Of a stretch of 64,000 nt of DNA, positions 25,500-36,990 are shown one piece after another (position 1 is the first letter of the stretch; each line of letters begins with the position of its first letter). The notes beneath the pieces were generated by a model. That model saw only the letters and a program-made list of their open reading frames with translations. It was not told the origin of the DNA and did no database searches. The translations under genes and the position numbers were made by a program. Location of the stretch: the NCBI RefSeq assembly GCF_000499845.2, contig NC_023759.2, positions 18,704,272-18,768,271 on the forward strand, written 5' to 3'. Origin of the DNA: Phaseolus vulgaris (Eukaryota > Streptophyta > Magnoliopsida > Fabales > Fabaceae).

Positions 25500-27110
25500 G
25501 ACTTAGGCCCTGGAATCCTCGAAGTCTACCGTGTAGGAGTCAGCGGCATCGCTCATCAGCTCGTCCTTGGTCTTCTGTAGGAGCTCGTCCTTCTGTACCA
25601 GCTCCTCTTTCGCATGTCCACTTCCTCATCCCTCCCAGCCAACTCTCCCTTCAGCTTCTCCACTTCAGTGTGGAGGTCGTTGTTCCTAGCATATAGCCCC
25701 AAGGCCTCATGGGACTTTCCAAATAAGAGAGCCTTGGTCTCTTGATGAGTTCTTGAAAGCTCATCCACTTCCAGTGTGAGTCCGTTGATTTGTCGTTTGA
25801 GCCCTGCAGCTTGGAGGACTTCTTTGTTGGCCAGTTCCTTCGCTTTCCGCATGTTGGAAAGGAGAAGACAATTCGCAACTAGGGCTTCCCCAGTTGCCTT
25901 GTCATGTGCTCCATCAATGGATCCTCCTCCAGGTTTTCCAGTCTCCCTTTAACTTTGGTGGAGAGAAGCATCTTTTGTAGGAAGGAAGTTGGGTTTGAGA
26001 AGGAATCCCATTGGTCTCCCTTTGAGGCACTTTCTCCTCTGTTCTCCTGCACTGCAATGTCTCGAGGAGGGGAAGTGCTGGTGGAAAGTCCCGATATGAG
26101 AGAGCTCGACCATTCAAGTTAGAAGGAACAGAGATGGCAGCAACAACTGTTCACTTCCTCTTGAAGACTTGTCCAGAGCAAGTTTCTTCGTCCTCAGAGG
26201 GGGTAGCTTCAGCCACCGCTTTCAGTTTTTGGCCCTTGGTAAAAGGGGCTGGGGAAACCTTCTTCTTCTTGGCCAAAGCAGCTAAGTTCTTTCTCTTTTG
26301 AGAGTCCAAAATATTGCCTGCATGAGAAAGAAAACAAAGAAGAGTTCGGAAAACACATACATGCAAGATATTGCTAGTAGGAGTAAAGGGAAGGGGGATA
26401 CCAATATATGCCTTAAGGCCTGTAGGGCTGTACTCGTTCTTTATCAAATCAGCAGTGCTAAACACTACCTTGAGGTTGGAGAGGAAGTCACACACCTCTC
26501 GTTCTCGCTAGGGTAGGTCTTCAAGGCATCTAGGTTTTTTTTTTTAATTGGGTTCCTTAGTCCAGTACAGGGGGAACCCGTCCAGAAGGCTTGGATCATT
26601 ATCATTGCAACGGATTTTGAAGAATTTACCCTTGAAGCCTTTGTATGATTGTTGAAAGAGGGTCAGCAAAACTCTCTCAGCAACCTCGTTGATGCTCACC
26701 CACAGCTTATGACCAGATCACTTGGCTTCAAAGTAATACAGGAACACATCCACTGATGACAGATGGCCAAAGTAGTGGCACAAGATGGAGAAACCTCGAA
26801 CAAATGCCCAACTATTTGGATGTAGCTGGGTAGGGACGACGTTGATTTCGGTAAGAAAGGCTCTCTCAAAACTAAGAAAGGGAAGGCGAAGAAGAAGTCT
26901 TTTAAAAACTATAGAGTAGATGAAGAAAACATGTTCATCTTCCCTACAAGGAACAACCTTAATGAACCTGTCGTGCTCTTTGCCAAAAACACAGTTCTTT
27001 TTAGGGTGCTCATTATTCCTATACGACACTATCTTCGCATGGGTGGTGAATTCAGATGTTTCCTCTAAAATGTTACTAGGAGCCCAGGGGTATAGGGTTT
27101 CGTAATCCAT
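25500..27110 (-). pseudogene. Antisense ORF of the Tat element (putative gypsy-type transposon domain, Transposase_28-like) with coiled-coil tail
   Basis: A minus-strand frame starts MDYETLYPWAPS at 27110. It contains LPFLSFERAFLTEINVVPTQ and LHPNSWAFVRGFSILCHYFG, the hallmark of the plant Transposase_28 (putative gypsy type transposon) domain. Further exons or frames give VCDFLSNLKVVF (about 26490), a basic KKKKVSPAPFTKGQK segment (about 26230) and a Glu/Lys-rich coiled coil (25852-25620; LKRQINGLTLEVDELSRTHQ). Stops around 26718 and 26130 show it is broken or intron-split. It lies between pol and the LTR in antisense, as in Grande-like elements. Its molecular function is unknown in the family. 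Confidence 0.7.
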
Positions 27111-27299
27111 CTTACAGGGAATCTAAAACAAAGAAAGAAAACAAATGCAATACTCAGAGGAAGAAACGCATGTGTTTTGAAGAAAGAAGCAAGGAAGCAG
27201 AAAACAAAGATATTTACGATCATAGATACGAGAAATATAAACAATCTCAGCGCAGTTATGAGAAGATTAAAGGAATTGAAATGACAGACCAAAGGCAGT

Positions 27300-28108
27300 C
27301 ACAAGATAAAAAATGTACCTTGAGATGATTAATGAAGGGAGGCGAGGAGTCTTGTTTAGAGAGGAGAAAGCAGGGTGTTCAAAGTAGAGTGTTCGAAGGA
27401 AATCGCGAATGTGGAATGAAACAGTGAAGGGAGCGTAAAAATCGAAGGGTTAATGTATAGGGGAAGCACAAACGACAATGCATTCTAGCTGTTGATGTAG
27501 CCACGTGTACGCTCGCGAGGGAGTATGGTGAGACGTCACCACAAGGCACTGTGCACGTCGCATCACCCATAGGACTGTAGGTCGCCGTAGGCGAGCGGTT
27601 AGCCTTTCCACTAGAACAAGTTCCAGCTCGAGCCTGAGGGGCTTGTGTACTGGACCAGAGCATTGGGCTCAATGCTCAGGTGATCAGACATCGGCACCTG
27701 TGTGGAGCAGGTCGGCTCGGTGGCCTGGTCAGATTAATGGGCCACGTAAGTGGGCCCAAAAAATGCGTGTGTCGAAACCCGCATATATGTAAGGCCTAGT
27801 TAGCAAGCGAATGCATGTGGTGTGTATAGTGCATTTGGGTCTAGCACAAGTAAATATCCCCTCAAGACGCCTAAGCCCAAGAGCGCTAGGGTTTTCAGGG
27901 GTTAGCTGCATGCATGATACGTAAAGGCTAGAGTGCCTATAGTGACAGATAGGCCCCACGACGTTGGTACTTGAGTTGGTACCTTGACGACCATGCTGTT
28001 AAGATTATGCACTCCAAAGAGGAAGATTTTGTGCAGTTGTTGCACTAAGATTGTGTGGCATCGTAACAGAATGTCTTCCCGTCAAACCTACTTTAACTCG
28101 AGATAAGG
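27300..28108 (+). repeat. Tat LTR / 3' region, left of the nested gypsy insertion
   Basis: This is a higher-GC, non-coding stretch with short gene-like frames but no recognisable domain. It ends at 28104-28108 with TAAGG, the target site of the nested element. The sequence resumes at 35826, so 27300-28108 joined to 35826 onwards was one continuous sequence before that insertion. The exact LTR start is not determined. Confidence 0.5.
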
Positions 28109-29073
28109 TGATGTATTTCCACTAGCCATATAGAGAAAGGTTCTTGACCTTCTTAGGAATCACCTTGAGTTGGACATTATAGAGGCACTTTTCTTAGAGT
28201 TGGATCATTTGTTCTAAGACAAGAACTCACCAAAAACTAGTACCAAATCCCAAACTCATTTGGATGAACCAATTTTAGTCAAATTGAACCAAAAAAGAGG
28301 AGAAACTAAAAGGAACCGAACATAATTGAAATTAAAAGGCAAGAACAGAACATAGGTGCTGGAAAAACAGAAAAACAGAACCAAAAAACTCAAGAACACA
28401 AGACAACATGAACAATTGAAAGAGAAGAAAGGAAGGAGAAGAGAGTGCTCATGAAGATGGAAGAATGTTGGATGATCTCGCCACTAGAAGTGTGGAATGC
28501 TCCTAGATGAGAGTGATGCCGCCACTTGAGGACTCCAATGATCCATCAAGATAAGACTAGAGAAGAAGGCTCCAAAAGCTCTCCAAAGTTCACTCAAAAT
28601 TTGAGTAGAGTTTTCTTAGATTAATTCCAATCTGAAAAATACAAAGAGAGCACCTCTATTTATAGCCTAAGGTGCTGAAATATAAGCTACACAAATTCAA
28701 AAACTCCCTCCCAAAAAGCTTCTAGAATTTGCGCCTAAAACAAAGCATGAGGAAGGTGTGACCTCTTCCTTCACTTTGGCACCTCCTTTTCTACTCCTAC
28801 ACCTATCTACTAACACACCCCCCTAAGACTCCTAACTAAAGACTAAAAGATGCTAAAACAAAAGAGGTTTCTAATGTTTCCCTCTAAGCACCTTCAACTA
28901 AAGAAATTACAAAAAGAGAAAATAAATGTCCTCTAGCTCCCAAAGCTTTGAACATGCTTCTTGTAATCCTTTGAGGTGGACTTTGACCTTCATGGGCGTC
29001 TTCTATTTGTGCCTCCACCTCCTCTTGATCTTGTTGATTGGCCTCCATTTCCTCTTGGGCTTGATCTCCATCA
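28109..29073 (-). repeat. 3' LTR of the gypsy element
   Basis: The 965-bp LTR contains the last 190 bp of the pol reading frame (29073 down to 28884). A TATA-like box is visible as ctatttatagcc at about 28657 (minus strand). It differs from the 5' copy near 28115-28117 and at about 28991. Confidence 0.92.
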
Positions 29074-32000
29074 TACTCCCCGAGTTGGAGAGAATTCGAC
29101 CACGAATTCTGGAGACCTACAGAAAAAGGAGTTAGATCGCTGACATTAAAAGTATGACTACCTAAGAATGTATCAGGCATATCTAACTCATAAGCATTGT
29201 CATTAATCCTCTTGAGGACTTGGAAAGGTCCATCCCCTCGAGGTATTAGTTTGGACTTCCTTTGAGTAGGAAAACGATCCTTCCTCAAGTGAAGCCAAAC
29301 CCAATCGCCCTCATCAAACAACAATGCTTTTCTCCTTTTATTGGCAAGTTCAACATACTTGCCAACCTTCTTCTCAATTCTCTTCTTGATATATTTATGC
29401 AAAGTTTTCACAAAAGAAGCTTTTTCATCTCCATCTTTGCACAAGACATCTCCAAGAAGGGGAATAGGAAGAAGATCAAGAGGTGTTAGGGGATTAAACC
29501 CATAGACCACCTCAAAAGGAGAATGGGAGGTGGTAGAATTTACTACACGATTATATGCAAACTCAACATGGGGTAGTAAATTCTCCCACACTCTAGGATT
29601 CCCCGAAATAAAACATCTCAATAGTTGTCCTAAAGTTCTATTCACCACCTCGGTTTGACCATCAGTTTGTGGGTGGCAAGTGGTAGAAAATAAAAGCTTA
29701 GTCCCAAGCTTGCCCCACAAGGTCTTCCAAAAGTGACTCAAGAATTTAGGATCTCTATCAGACACTATAGACCTAGGAATCCCATGTAAGCGAACCACTT
29801 CTTGGAAGAAGAGGTTTGCAATGTGGCATGCATCATCCACTTTGTGGCAAGGAATAAAGTGAGCCATCTTTGAAAAACGATCCACTACCACAAAAATGGA
29901 GTCCTTTCCCTTTGATGTCTTGGGTAAGCCTAAGATGAAATCCATAGATATATCTACCCAAGGCATTGAAGGGATAGGAAGAGGAGTATATAGACCATGG
30001 GGATGCATCTTAGACTTAGCTTTGCGGCAAGCTATGCATTTATCACACAAACTATGAACATGTTTATGCATATGAGGCCAAAAAAAATGTTCATGCAACA
30101 CATCCAAAGTTTTAGCAACCCCAAAATGTCCCATTAAACCCCCCTCACGAGCTTCTCTAACAAGAGATAATCTAATAGAGCATTGGGGAACACAAAGACG
30201 TTTTCCCTTAAAAAGAAAGTCATCTTTAATAAAAAAGTATTTGTGTCCTCCCTTAAGACACTCTTGATAGAGGAGAGAAAAATCAAGGTCATCATGATAA
30301 AGTTCCTTAATGTGATCAAAACCAAGATATTGAGAGGTTAAAAGATTTAGCAAGGTGTATCTTCTAGAAAGAGCATCCGCCACAATATTTATTTTGCCTT
30401 GCTTGTGTTTGATCACATAAGGAAATTGCTCAATGAATTCCACCCACTTAGCATGCCTATTGTTAAGTTTGTTTTGGCTTTTCAAATATTTAAGAGATTC
30501 ATGATCACTATGTATCACAAACTCTTTGGGAAAAAGATAGTGTTGCCAAGTAAACAAAGCCCTAACAAGTGCATATAATTCCTTATCATAGGTGGAATAG
30601 TTGAGATGACTTCCCTTCAATTTCTCACTAAAATAGGCTATGGGGTGGCCCTCTTGAAGGAGAACAGCCCCAATACCTATGCTTGAAGCATCACACTCAA
30701 TCTCAAATGTCTTAGTGAAATTAGGAAGGGCCAAGATGGGAGCATTAGTCAATTTTTCTTTCAAAGTGGTGTCAAAAGCATTTTGTTGTGCTTCTCCCCA
30801 ATGAAAGACCACATCCTTTTTCACTATGTCATTGAGTGGTGCGGCAATGGTACCAAAGTTTGGGACAAATCTTCTATAGAAAGAAGCAAGTCCATGAAAA
30901 CTTCGGACCTCATTCAAAGATTTCGGTGTAGGTCAATTTTGAATGGCCACTACCTTTGTTTTGTCCACATGGACCCCTTTACAACTCACCACAAACCCTA
31001 GGAATTCTATATGATCAAGAGCAAGCATACATTTAGCAAGGTTAGCATACAAATGTTCCTTCCTAAGGGTTTCTAAAACTTGCCTAACATGCAACCTATG
31101 GTCATTCAAAGATAAGCTATAAATGAGAATGTCATCAAAGTAAACCACAACAAACTTACCAATGAAAGGTCTAAGAACATGATGCATGAGGCGCATGAAG
31201 GTACTTGGTGCATTAGTTAAACCAAAAGGCATAACTAACCACTCATATAAACCAAAGTTGGTCTTAAAAGCCGTCTTCCATTCATCACCCGGTTTGATAC
31301 GGATTTGATTGTAGCCGCTTTTAAGATCAATCTTTGAAAAAATTTTAGAACCATGTAATTCATCCAACAAATCATCTAGTCTAGGTATGGGATGCCTATA
31401 CTTAATGGTTATGTTATTTATGGCCCTACAATCCGAACACATTCGCCATGTGCCATCCTTTTTTGGCACTAAGATGATAGGCATAGCACAAGGACTCATG
31501 CTATCTTGCACCCACCCTTTCTCAATCAAAGCCTCAACTTGTTGGCGAATTTCCTTGGTTTCACTTGGATTGGTCCTATATGCTGGACGGTTTGGTAAAG
31601 AAGAGCCCGGTATCAAATCAATTTGGTGCTCAATCCCTCTCAAAGGTGGAAGTCCATTTGGAGGATCTTGAAACACATCTTGGAACTCTTCTACCAAATT
31701 TTCCAAGCAATGAGGACTATCAACAAGTGATTCTACTCTAAGAGTTCTAGGGATGGCTAAGAAAAGAGGATGATGAGCCACTATTTCCCTTTCAATGTCA
31801 CGCCTAGACACAAGGAGTGTAGGCTTAGAACTCTTATCTTTTTTTTATCTTTTTCACTCTCCCTCTTTTTCTTCATAATAACTTGGTCCTCATGAACTTC
31901 TCTTGGAGAGAGAGATTTTAAAGTAACCTTGTGACCATGGAATTCAAAAGATAGTTTGTTGGTAAAGCCATCATGTAAAACTTTTCTATCAAATTGTCAA

Positions 32001-33514
32001 GGCCTTCCCAAAAGAACATGAGTGGCTTCCATGGGCACAACATCACATAATACCTCATCTTTGTATTTTCCAATGGAGAAATGGATGAGGACTTGTTTAT
32101 TAACAATTATTTCTCCTACTTCACTAAGCCATTGTAATTTGTAGGGCTTTGTATGAGAGATAGTAGGCAATCCAAGCTTATCTACTACTCTTGTACTAGC
32201 CACATTTGCACAACTACCCCCATCCACTATCAAGGAACAAATGTTGTTTTGAATAAGACATCTTGTATGGAAAATATTTTCCCTTTGACTTTCATCAAAA
32301 GGTTGTGAAACTTGTCCAAGAAGTCTTCTCACAACTAACAAGTCCCCTTCAAGTGGACATTCGCTCTCTTCCTCACTAGATGCATGAGAATGCAATGAAT
32401 GCTTAGGAGAATCCGAATCATGCTCACTAACTACAATGCCCTCATGCATGTACATACTTCGTTTGGAAGGACAATTTGCAGCAATATGACCATAACCCAT
32501 ACATTTAAAGCATTTAGTATTAGACGTTCTAGTGGGAGATTTAGGCCTAGAAGTAGATGGCTTAGATTCCTTGGGTTTGAAAGAAGAATCTTTGGAAGGA
32601 TGTTTAGAAAAAGAAGTTTTGTTTCTCCAAGACTTGGAGTAGTATCCATCATTGGAAGCATTTTTAAAAGAGTTTTTCTTAGCAAGTTGGGCTTCCACCT
32701 TCATTGCAAGATGAACTAAAGAGCCCAATGATGTATACTCTTGTAACTCAACAATGTCTTGAATATCCTTCCTAAGACCACTTACAAACCTAGCAACCAT
32801 GGCTTCTTCACTTTCTTCTAATTCAATTTTAAGCACAAGCGTCTCAAGCTCCTTATAATATTCATCCACATTTAGCGTGTCTTGTTGAAGTTGGAGTCTC
32901 AACATGAGGTCTTTCCTAAAATGTGGGGGCACAAACCTAGCGCGCATATGATCCTTTAAAGAGTTCCAAGAGTCCACGGGAGGACCCTTGTGATAGATAA
33001 TGTCCTTTACAATTCCATGCCACCATTTCATGGCATAATCACTAAACTCTAGGGTGGCTAGCTTGAGCTTATGCTCATCTTGGATCTCATGGATCTCAAA
33101 AATTTGTTCACACTTAGCCTCCCAATCTAAATATACATTTGGATCACTAGAACCATTAAAACAAGGTAGCTTGACCGAAGGAAGCTTGAACTTTGCATCA
33201 TGATAGAAGCCATTGCCGTAGTGAATTCTTTCCCCTTGGTGATGATGTCTTTGTCCATGGACTTAGGGTGGAGGTCTCCTTCTCCTATGCTCATCTTCAC
33301 GGCCAACATCATTTGAAGAAGCTCTTGAAGATGGTCTATGAGAATGATGTCCATCATGGATAGAAGGAGATGGTCTAGCTTGTTGGACCTCCATCTTTTG
33401 CATTTTCTCCTCCAACCGTCTAATTGTTCTTTGAGCTTCATGTAATTCACCAAGAATTGAAGCTTTGGAAGGAGAATTCTGCTTGTAGGATGCATCACTT
33501 GAAAATCCAGCCAT
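28884..33514 (-). pseudogene. gypsy gag-pol polyprotein with three stops and one frame change
   Basis: Starting at the methionine at 33514, gag has a coiled N-terminus, then a TAA at 33263-33265. In the same frame follow the gag core (MKWWHGIVKDI, 33031), the zinc knuckle CFKCMGYGHIAANC (about 32465-32510) and the protease site LIVDGGSCANVAST (about 32190-32240), ending in TGA near 31997. Pol continues one frame back after an eight-A run (31839-31846). Reverse transcriptase has [11 protein letters not shown]; a TGA at 30933 lies where the family has Trp. From 30917 come RNase H, the integrase zinc finger ([18 protein letters not shown]), core motifs ([26 protein letters not shown]) and a C-terminal extension passing through the polypurine tract into the LTR, stopping at 28884. 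All three stops fit C-to-T or G-to-A changes. Confidence 0.92.
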
Positions 33515-34846
33515 TTGGAATTAAAAACAGCAAACACACAAAACAGCAAACAAGTTAAAAAAATTAGCAAAAACAGTGAGCTTGGCAATTGAAGCTGCTG
33601 AAGTGAAATGAGGTAGAAAACGAGGTCACTCTCAAAGAAATAATGTTCTTGCACCAATCTGATCTTGAGGCCTTGGAATCCTCAAATGAAAGATGTTAAA
33701 GCAAGCACACCAATCTCAAAAGCAACCACCACAAAACCAATGAAACAATAAAGACAAACAAGAAAAGGTATAAGCAAGGAAAGGTAATTGCAAAAGGAAT
33801 ACTATATGTAAGACAAACTCAAAGAGTAAGAATGAAAGACAATCAAGAAAATAAAGAACTCAATGAGAAAAGTAGGCACACAAAAGAATACTTAAGGAAA
33901 AGCTCTAGTGTAGATGAAGAAAACAAAAAATTAGCTACAGGAAATTTTTTTTTTTTTAAAAAGCAAACTGTGCTTGATATTCACTGATTTAACTGGAATG
34001 ATGTAGAGCGAACTGGAATGTGAAAAATTAACCACAGAAACTTCAATGTCTCAACTCAATAATGGCACTGGAACGAAGTAAAAACAGTAAGCCAATTGAG
34101 AGAAATAAATTTTTAAAAATCGCTGCCAGATTACCGTATTCTTTTCGGCAGAATTGTACACTTTTTTTATTTTATTTATCATTTTTTGTGTACTTTGAAT
34201 TTTTGAATGATTCTTTTTTCTACTCTTTTCTAACACTTGGAATATCACAAATCCAGAATTTCAGAATTTTCCAGTGAGTAAATCAATTGAAATAAGGAAA
34301 AACAGTAAGCACTTTTTTCCGAAACAGAAGAATCCTAATAGGAATAAAAAACAGAATTATGAACTAGCAAAGACATAATGGAAAATGATGTATTGGAACT
34401 TGTATAGGTCTAGAATACAAGTATGAACTCAATTCTAAAAAGAAAATGCACAAAGGATCAATATCAATTCAGAAAATATATGACACTAAAGCAAGAAACA
34501 ATCAAAACAAGAAAAGTACTACAAGAAGTAATGACAATTATGGAATAACATGACTAAGACAAAACTTGACATGATTACAAAATTAAAAGACACATCACAA
34601 ATTTTAACAACAAGTGAAAGGAAGCTTAAGGTAAACTCTAGGAAGGATAATGCCATTCCAAAAGAGCAACCATACTCATAAGAAGAATGAGTGCCATAAA
34701 CCTTTTCACAAGCACTTGGTGTAAAAGAAAAACAGCAAGAATACTCAAGTAAAATTCTAAAACAGAAACTTAAATTGCAAGAAATTAAAAGAGCTCTTGA
34801 AATAAAGTGCACACAACTCAACAATTAAACAAGAATGAACCTAAGA

Positions 34847-34860
34847 CTCATGATACCACA
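34847..34860 (-). other. Primer binding site of the gypsy element
   Basis: Reading on the minus strand, TG then TGGTATCATGAG follows the 5' LTR end with a two-base offset. It resembles the initiator tRNA-Met site TGGTATCAGAGC with changes, so the primer assignment is moderately sure. Confidence 0.7.
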
Positions 34861-35825
34861 TGATGTGATTCCACTAGCCATATAGAGAAAGGTTCTTGAC
34901 CTTCTTAGGAATCACCTTGAGTTGGACATTATAGAGGCACTTTTCTTAGAGTTGGATCATTTGTTCTAAGACAAGAACTCACCAAAAACTAGTACCAAAT
35001 CCCAAACTCATTTGGATGAACCAATTTTAGTCAAATTGAACCAAAAAAGAGGAGAAACTAAAAGGAACCGAACATAATTGAAATTAAAAGGCAAGAACAG
35101 AACATAGGTGCTGGAAAAACAGAAAAACAGAACCAAAAAACTCAAGAACACAAGACAACATGAACAATTGAAAGAGAAGAAAGGAAGGAGAAGAGAGTGC
35201 TCATGAAGATGGAAGAATGTTGGATGATCTCGCCACTAGAAGTGTGGAATGCTCCTAGATGAGAGTGATGCCGCCACTTGAGGACTCCAATGATCCATCA
35301 AGATAAGACTAGAGAAGAAGGCTCCAAAAGCTCTCCAAAGTTCACTCAAAATTTGAGTAGAGTTTTCTTAGATTAATTCCAATCTGAAAAATACAAAGAG
35401 AGCACCTCTATTTATAGCCTAAGGTGCTGAAATATAAGCTACACAAATTCAAAAACTCCCTCCCAAAAAGCTTCTAGAATTTGCGCCTAAAACAAAGCAT
35501 GAGGAAGGTGTGACCTCTTCCTTCACTTTGGCACCTCCTTTTCTACTCCTACACCTATCTACTAACACACCCCCCTAAGACTCCTAACTAAAGACTAAAA
35601 GATGCTAAAACAAAAGAGGTTTCTAATGTTTCCCTCTAAGCACCTTCAACTAAAGAAATTACAAAAAGAGAAAATAAATGTCCTCTAGCTCCCAAAGCTT
35701 TGAACATGCTTCTTGTAATCCTTTGAGGTGGACTTTGACCTCCATGGGCGTCTTCTATTTGTGCCTCCACCTCCTCTTGATCTTGTTGATTGGCCTCCAT
35801 TTCCTCTTGGGCTTGATCTCCATCA
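34861..35825 (-). repeat. 5' LTR of the gypsy element
   Basis: This 965-bp copy also holds the final part of the pol frame (visible to 35636) without the rest of pol, as expected if the coding end lies in U3. Confidence 0.92.
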
Positions 35826-35835
35826 TAAGGTTCCG

Positions 35836-36340
35836 GTGAGAGAAGGGTTGTTACAATACCTAAGAGTAGTCTATAAAAGGGACACAAGATCTCTGGTAAA
35901 GGTACACCGTTTCTAAGATTGAAACTATTTACTTACTCATTGTTTCTTAACCCAGTACTGACTTGATCGTCGGAGTGCAATCAATAGGTAGGGCCCCCTC
36001 CGTTTCAAACGGAGCTGCGTTCCAACCATCCCAGGGAAAAAGCAAATTCTAGCAGAGGCAGGCAGAATCATAACCTGTTCCCAGAGTCAACTGGCGACCA
36101 AGTCAACCGACAAGAACACTTTCAGTTGAGATTAGATTATCGTAATGGAAAGTTGTTACAAGAGGTAAGATATAAAAGGGGCTTGAGACCCCAGGTAAAG
36201 GTACGCTATTTCTAAGACTGAAACTTACTACTTCTTAAACTCTTATAAGCCCTGTATTGACTTGATTGTCGTAGTGAAATCAACAGGTAGGGCCCCATGT
36301 GTTTCAACGGAGCTACGTTCCAGAGCAACAAGAGATAAGA
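35836..36340 (+). repeat. Diverged direct repeat in the Tat LTR region, two copies
   Basis: Copy one (about 35840-36020) and copy two (about 36155-36325) share in order gttgttacaa, tataaaaggg, ggtaaaggtac, tttctaagact, tgacttgat, gtagggcccc, gtttcaa and ggagct(g/a)cgttcca. Each holds a TATA-like tataaaaggg, so a promoter-containing part of the LTR seems to be duplicated. Confidence 0.75.
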
Positions 36341-36539
36341 CGAGTTCGTGAAGAAACAGACGGAGCTAGAGCTTGTCATCAAAGTCAACAAACGAGCAAG
36401 TCAATCGACAAGAACAATATTCTTCTTTTCTTTTTGTCAAATATTGGAAAAGCTAGTTGTAAGCACAAGAAGGAAACAAAGAATATATACATGCAAGACT
36501 AATAATTCACGCAGCAAAGAATCTTTCAGTTGAACTATT

Positions 36540-36990
36540 GACCATCACGTGTTTCTTTTTGCCAAAGTGTTCTTCACATGAAATCCACATCCTTTGGAAA
36601 AACACTGAACTCTAAGGGACGAAGTGAAAAGGAAGAGACAGAGAAAAAGAGAAGGACTGTCCTCATGGTCTCCTAAGGGTCTTGGTCTTGCCCTATGCAT
36701 AACCAATAGACAAAGAGTTCCAACTACCGAATCAAAGCAAAGAGGAACAGAGCCGCTTTCCCCAATTGAGGACAAAAAGAATGGAAATGAGTCCATTGAT
36801 TCACCTATCTGAAGCTAAAGAAGATTGATCTTGAGTCTTGATCCCTTGCTTAACCTGAAACCTCTCAACCAGTGGGTTGGTGCCAGACACATCCATGTTA
36901 TTGTCACTTACATTCCCGTCTTGCTTACCTTCTGCATTGGTTGATGGAGATTGTAAACCCAGATGAATGGAACTTTCGCCGCTTTCCCAA
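36540..36990. other. Unidentified coding-like fragments in the CACTA capture region
   Basis: Two stretches have protein-like composition on opposite strands. On minus, about 36990-36822 reads without stops and includes SGESSIHLGLQSPSTNAEGK and GTNPLVERFQVKQGIKTQ, ending in a stop. On plus, 36624-36812 includes GLALCITNRQRVPTTESK and IEDKKNGNESIDSP. They lie beside the eIF3b and PIP fragments and may be further captured exons. I do not recognise the source genes. Confidence 0.35.

Larger units (their letters stand above)
28109..35825 (-). mobile_element. Near-complete recent Ty3/gypsy retrotransposon (CRM-like chromovirus candidate)
   Basis: The element is 7717 bp on the minus strand, bounded by two 965-bp LTRs (34861-35825 as 5', 28109-29073 as 3') that start TGATGG and end ACATCA in element orientation. 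They are flanked by TAAGG at 28104-28108 and 35826-35830. By eye the LTRs differ at three positions, so insertion was recent. It carries a full gag-protease-RT-RNaseH-integrase region with three in-frame stops and one frame change. Gag form, the protease motif VDGGSC and a pol end running into the LTR point to CRM-type elements, but a phylogeny would be needed. It is inserted into the Tat LTR. Confidence 0.93.
23463..36540 (+). mobile_element. Truncated Tat/Ogre-type Ty3/gypsy element with antisense gene, interrupted by another gypsy
   Basis: On the plus strand the element begins part-way through integrase (23463) and runs through the pol end (24507), a tandem-repeat region (24641-25000), a gene on the opposite strand (27110 down to about 25500) and an LTR-like region starting around 27300. 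That region continues after a nested element at 35826. The order pol, tandem repeats, antisense Transposase_28-type gene, LTR is the layout known from Tat-lineage elements such as maize Grande. The left LTR, gag, protease and reverse transcriptase are missing. The right boundary near 36540 is approximate. Confidence 0.7.

Noticed and set aside
25904..26122. Plus-strand frame opposite the Tat antisense gene
   Set aside because: Shadow of the minus-strand coding region; no recognisable product.
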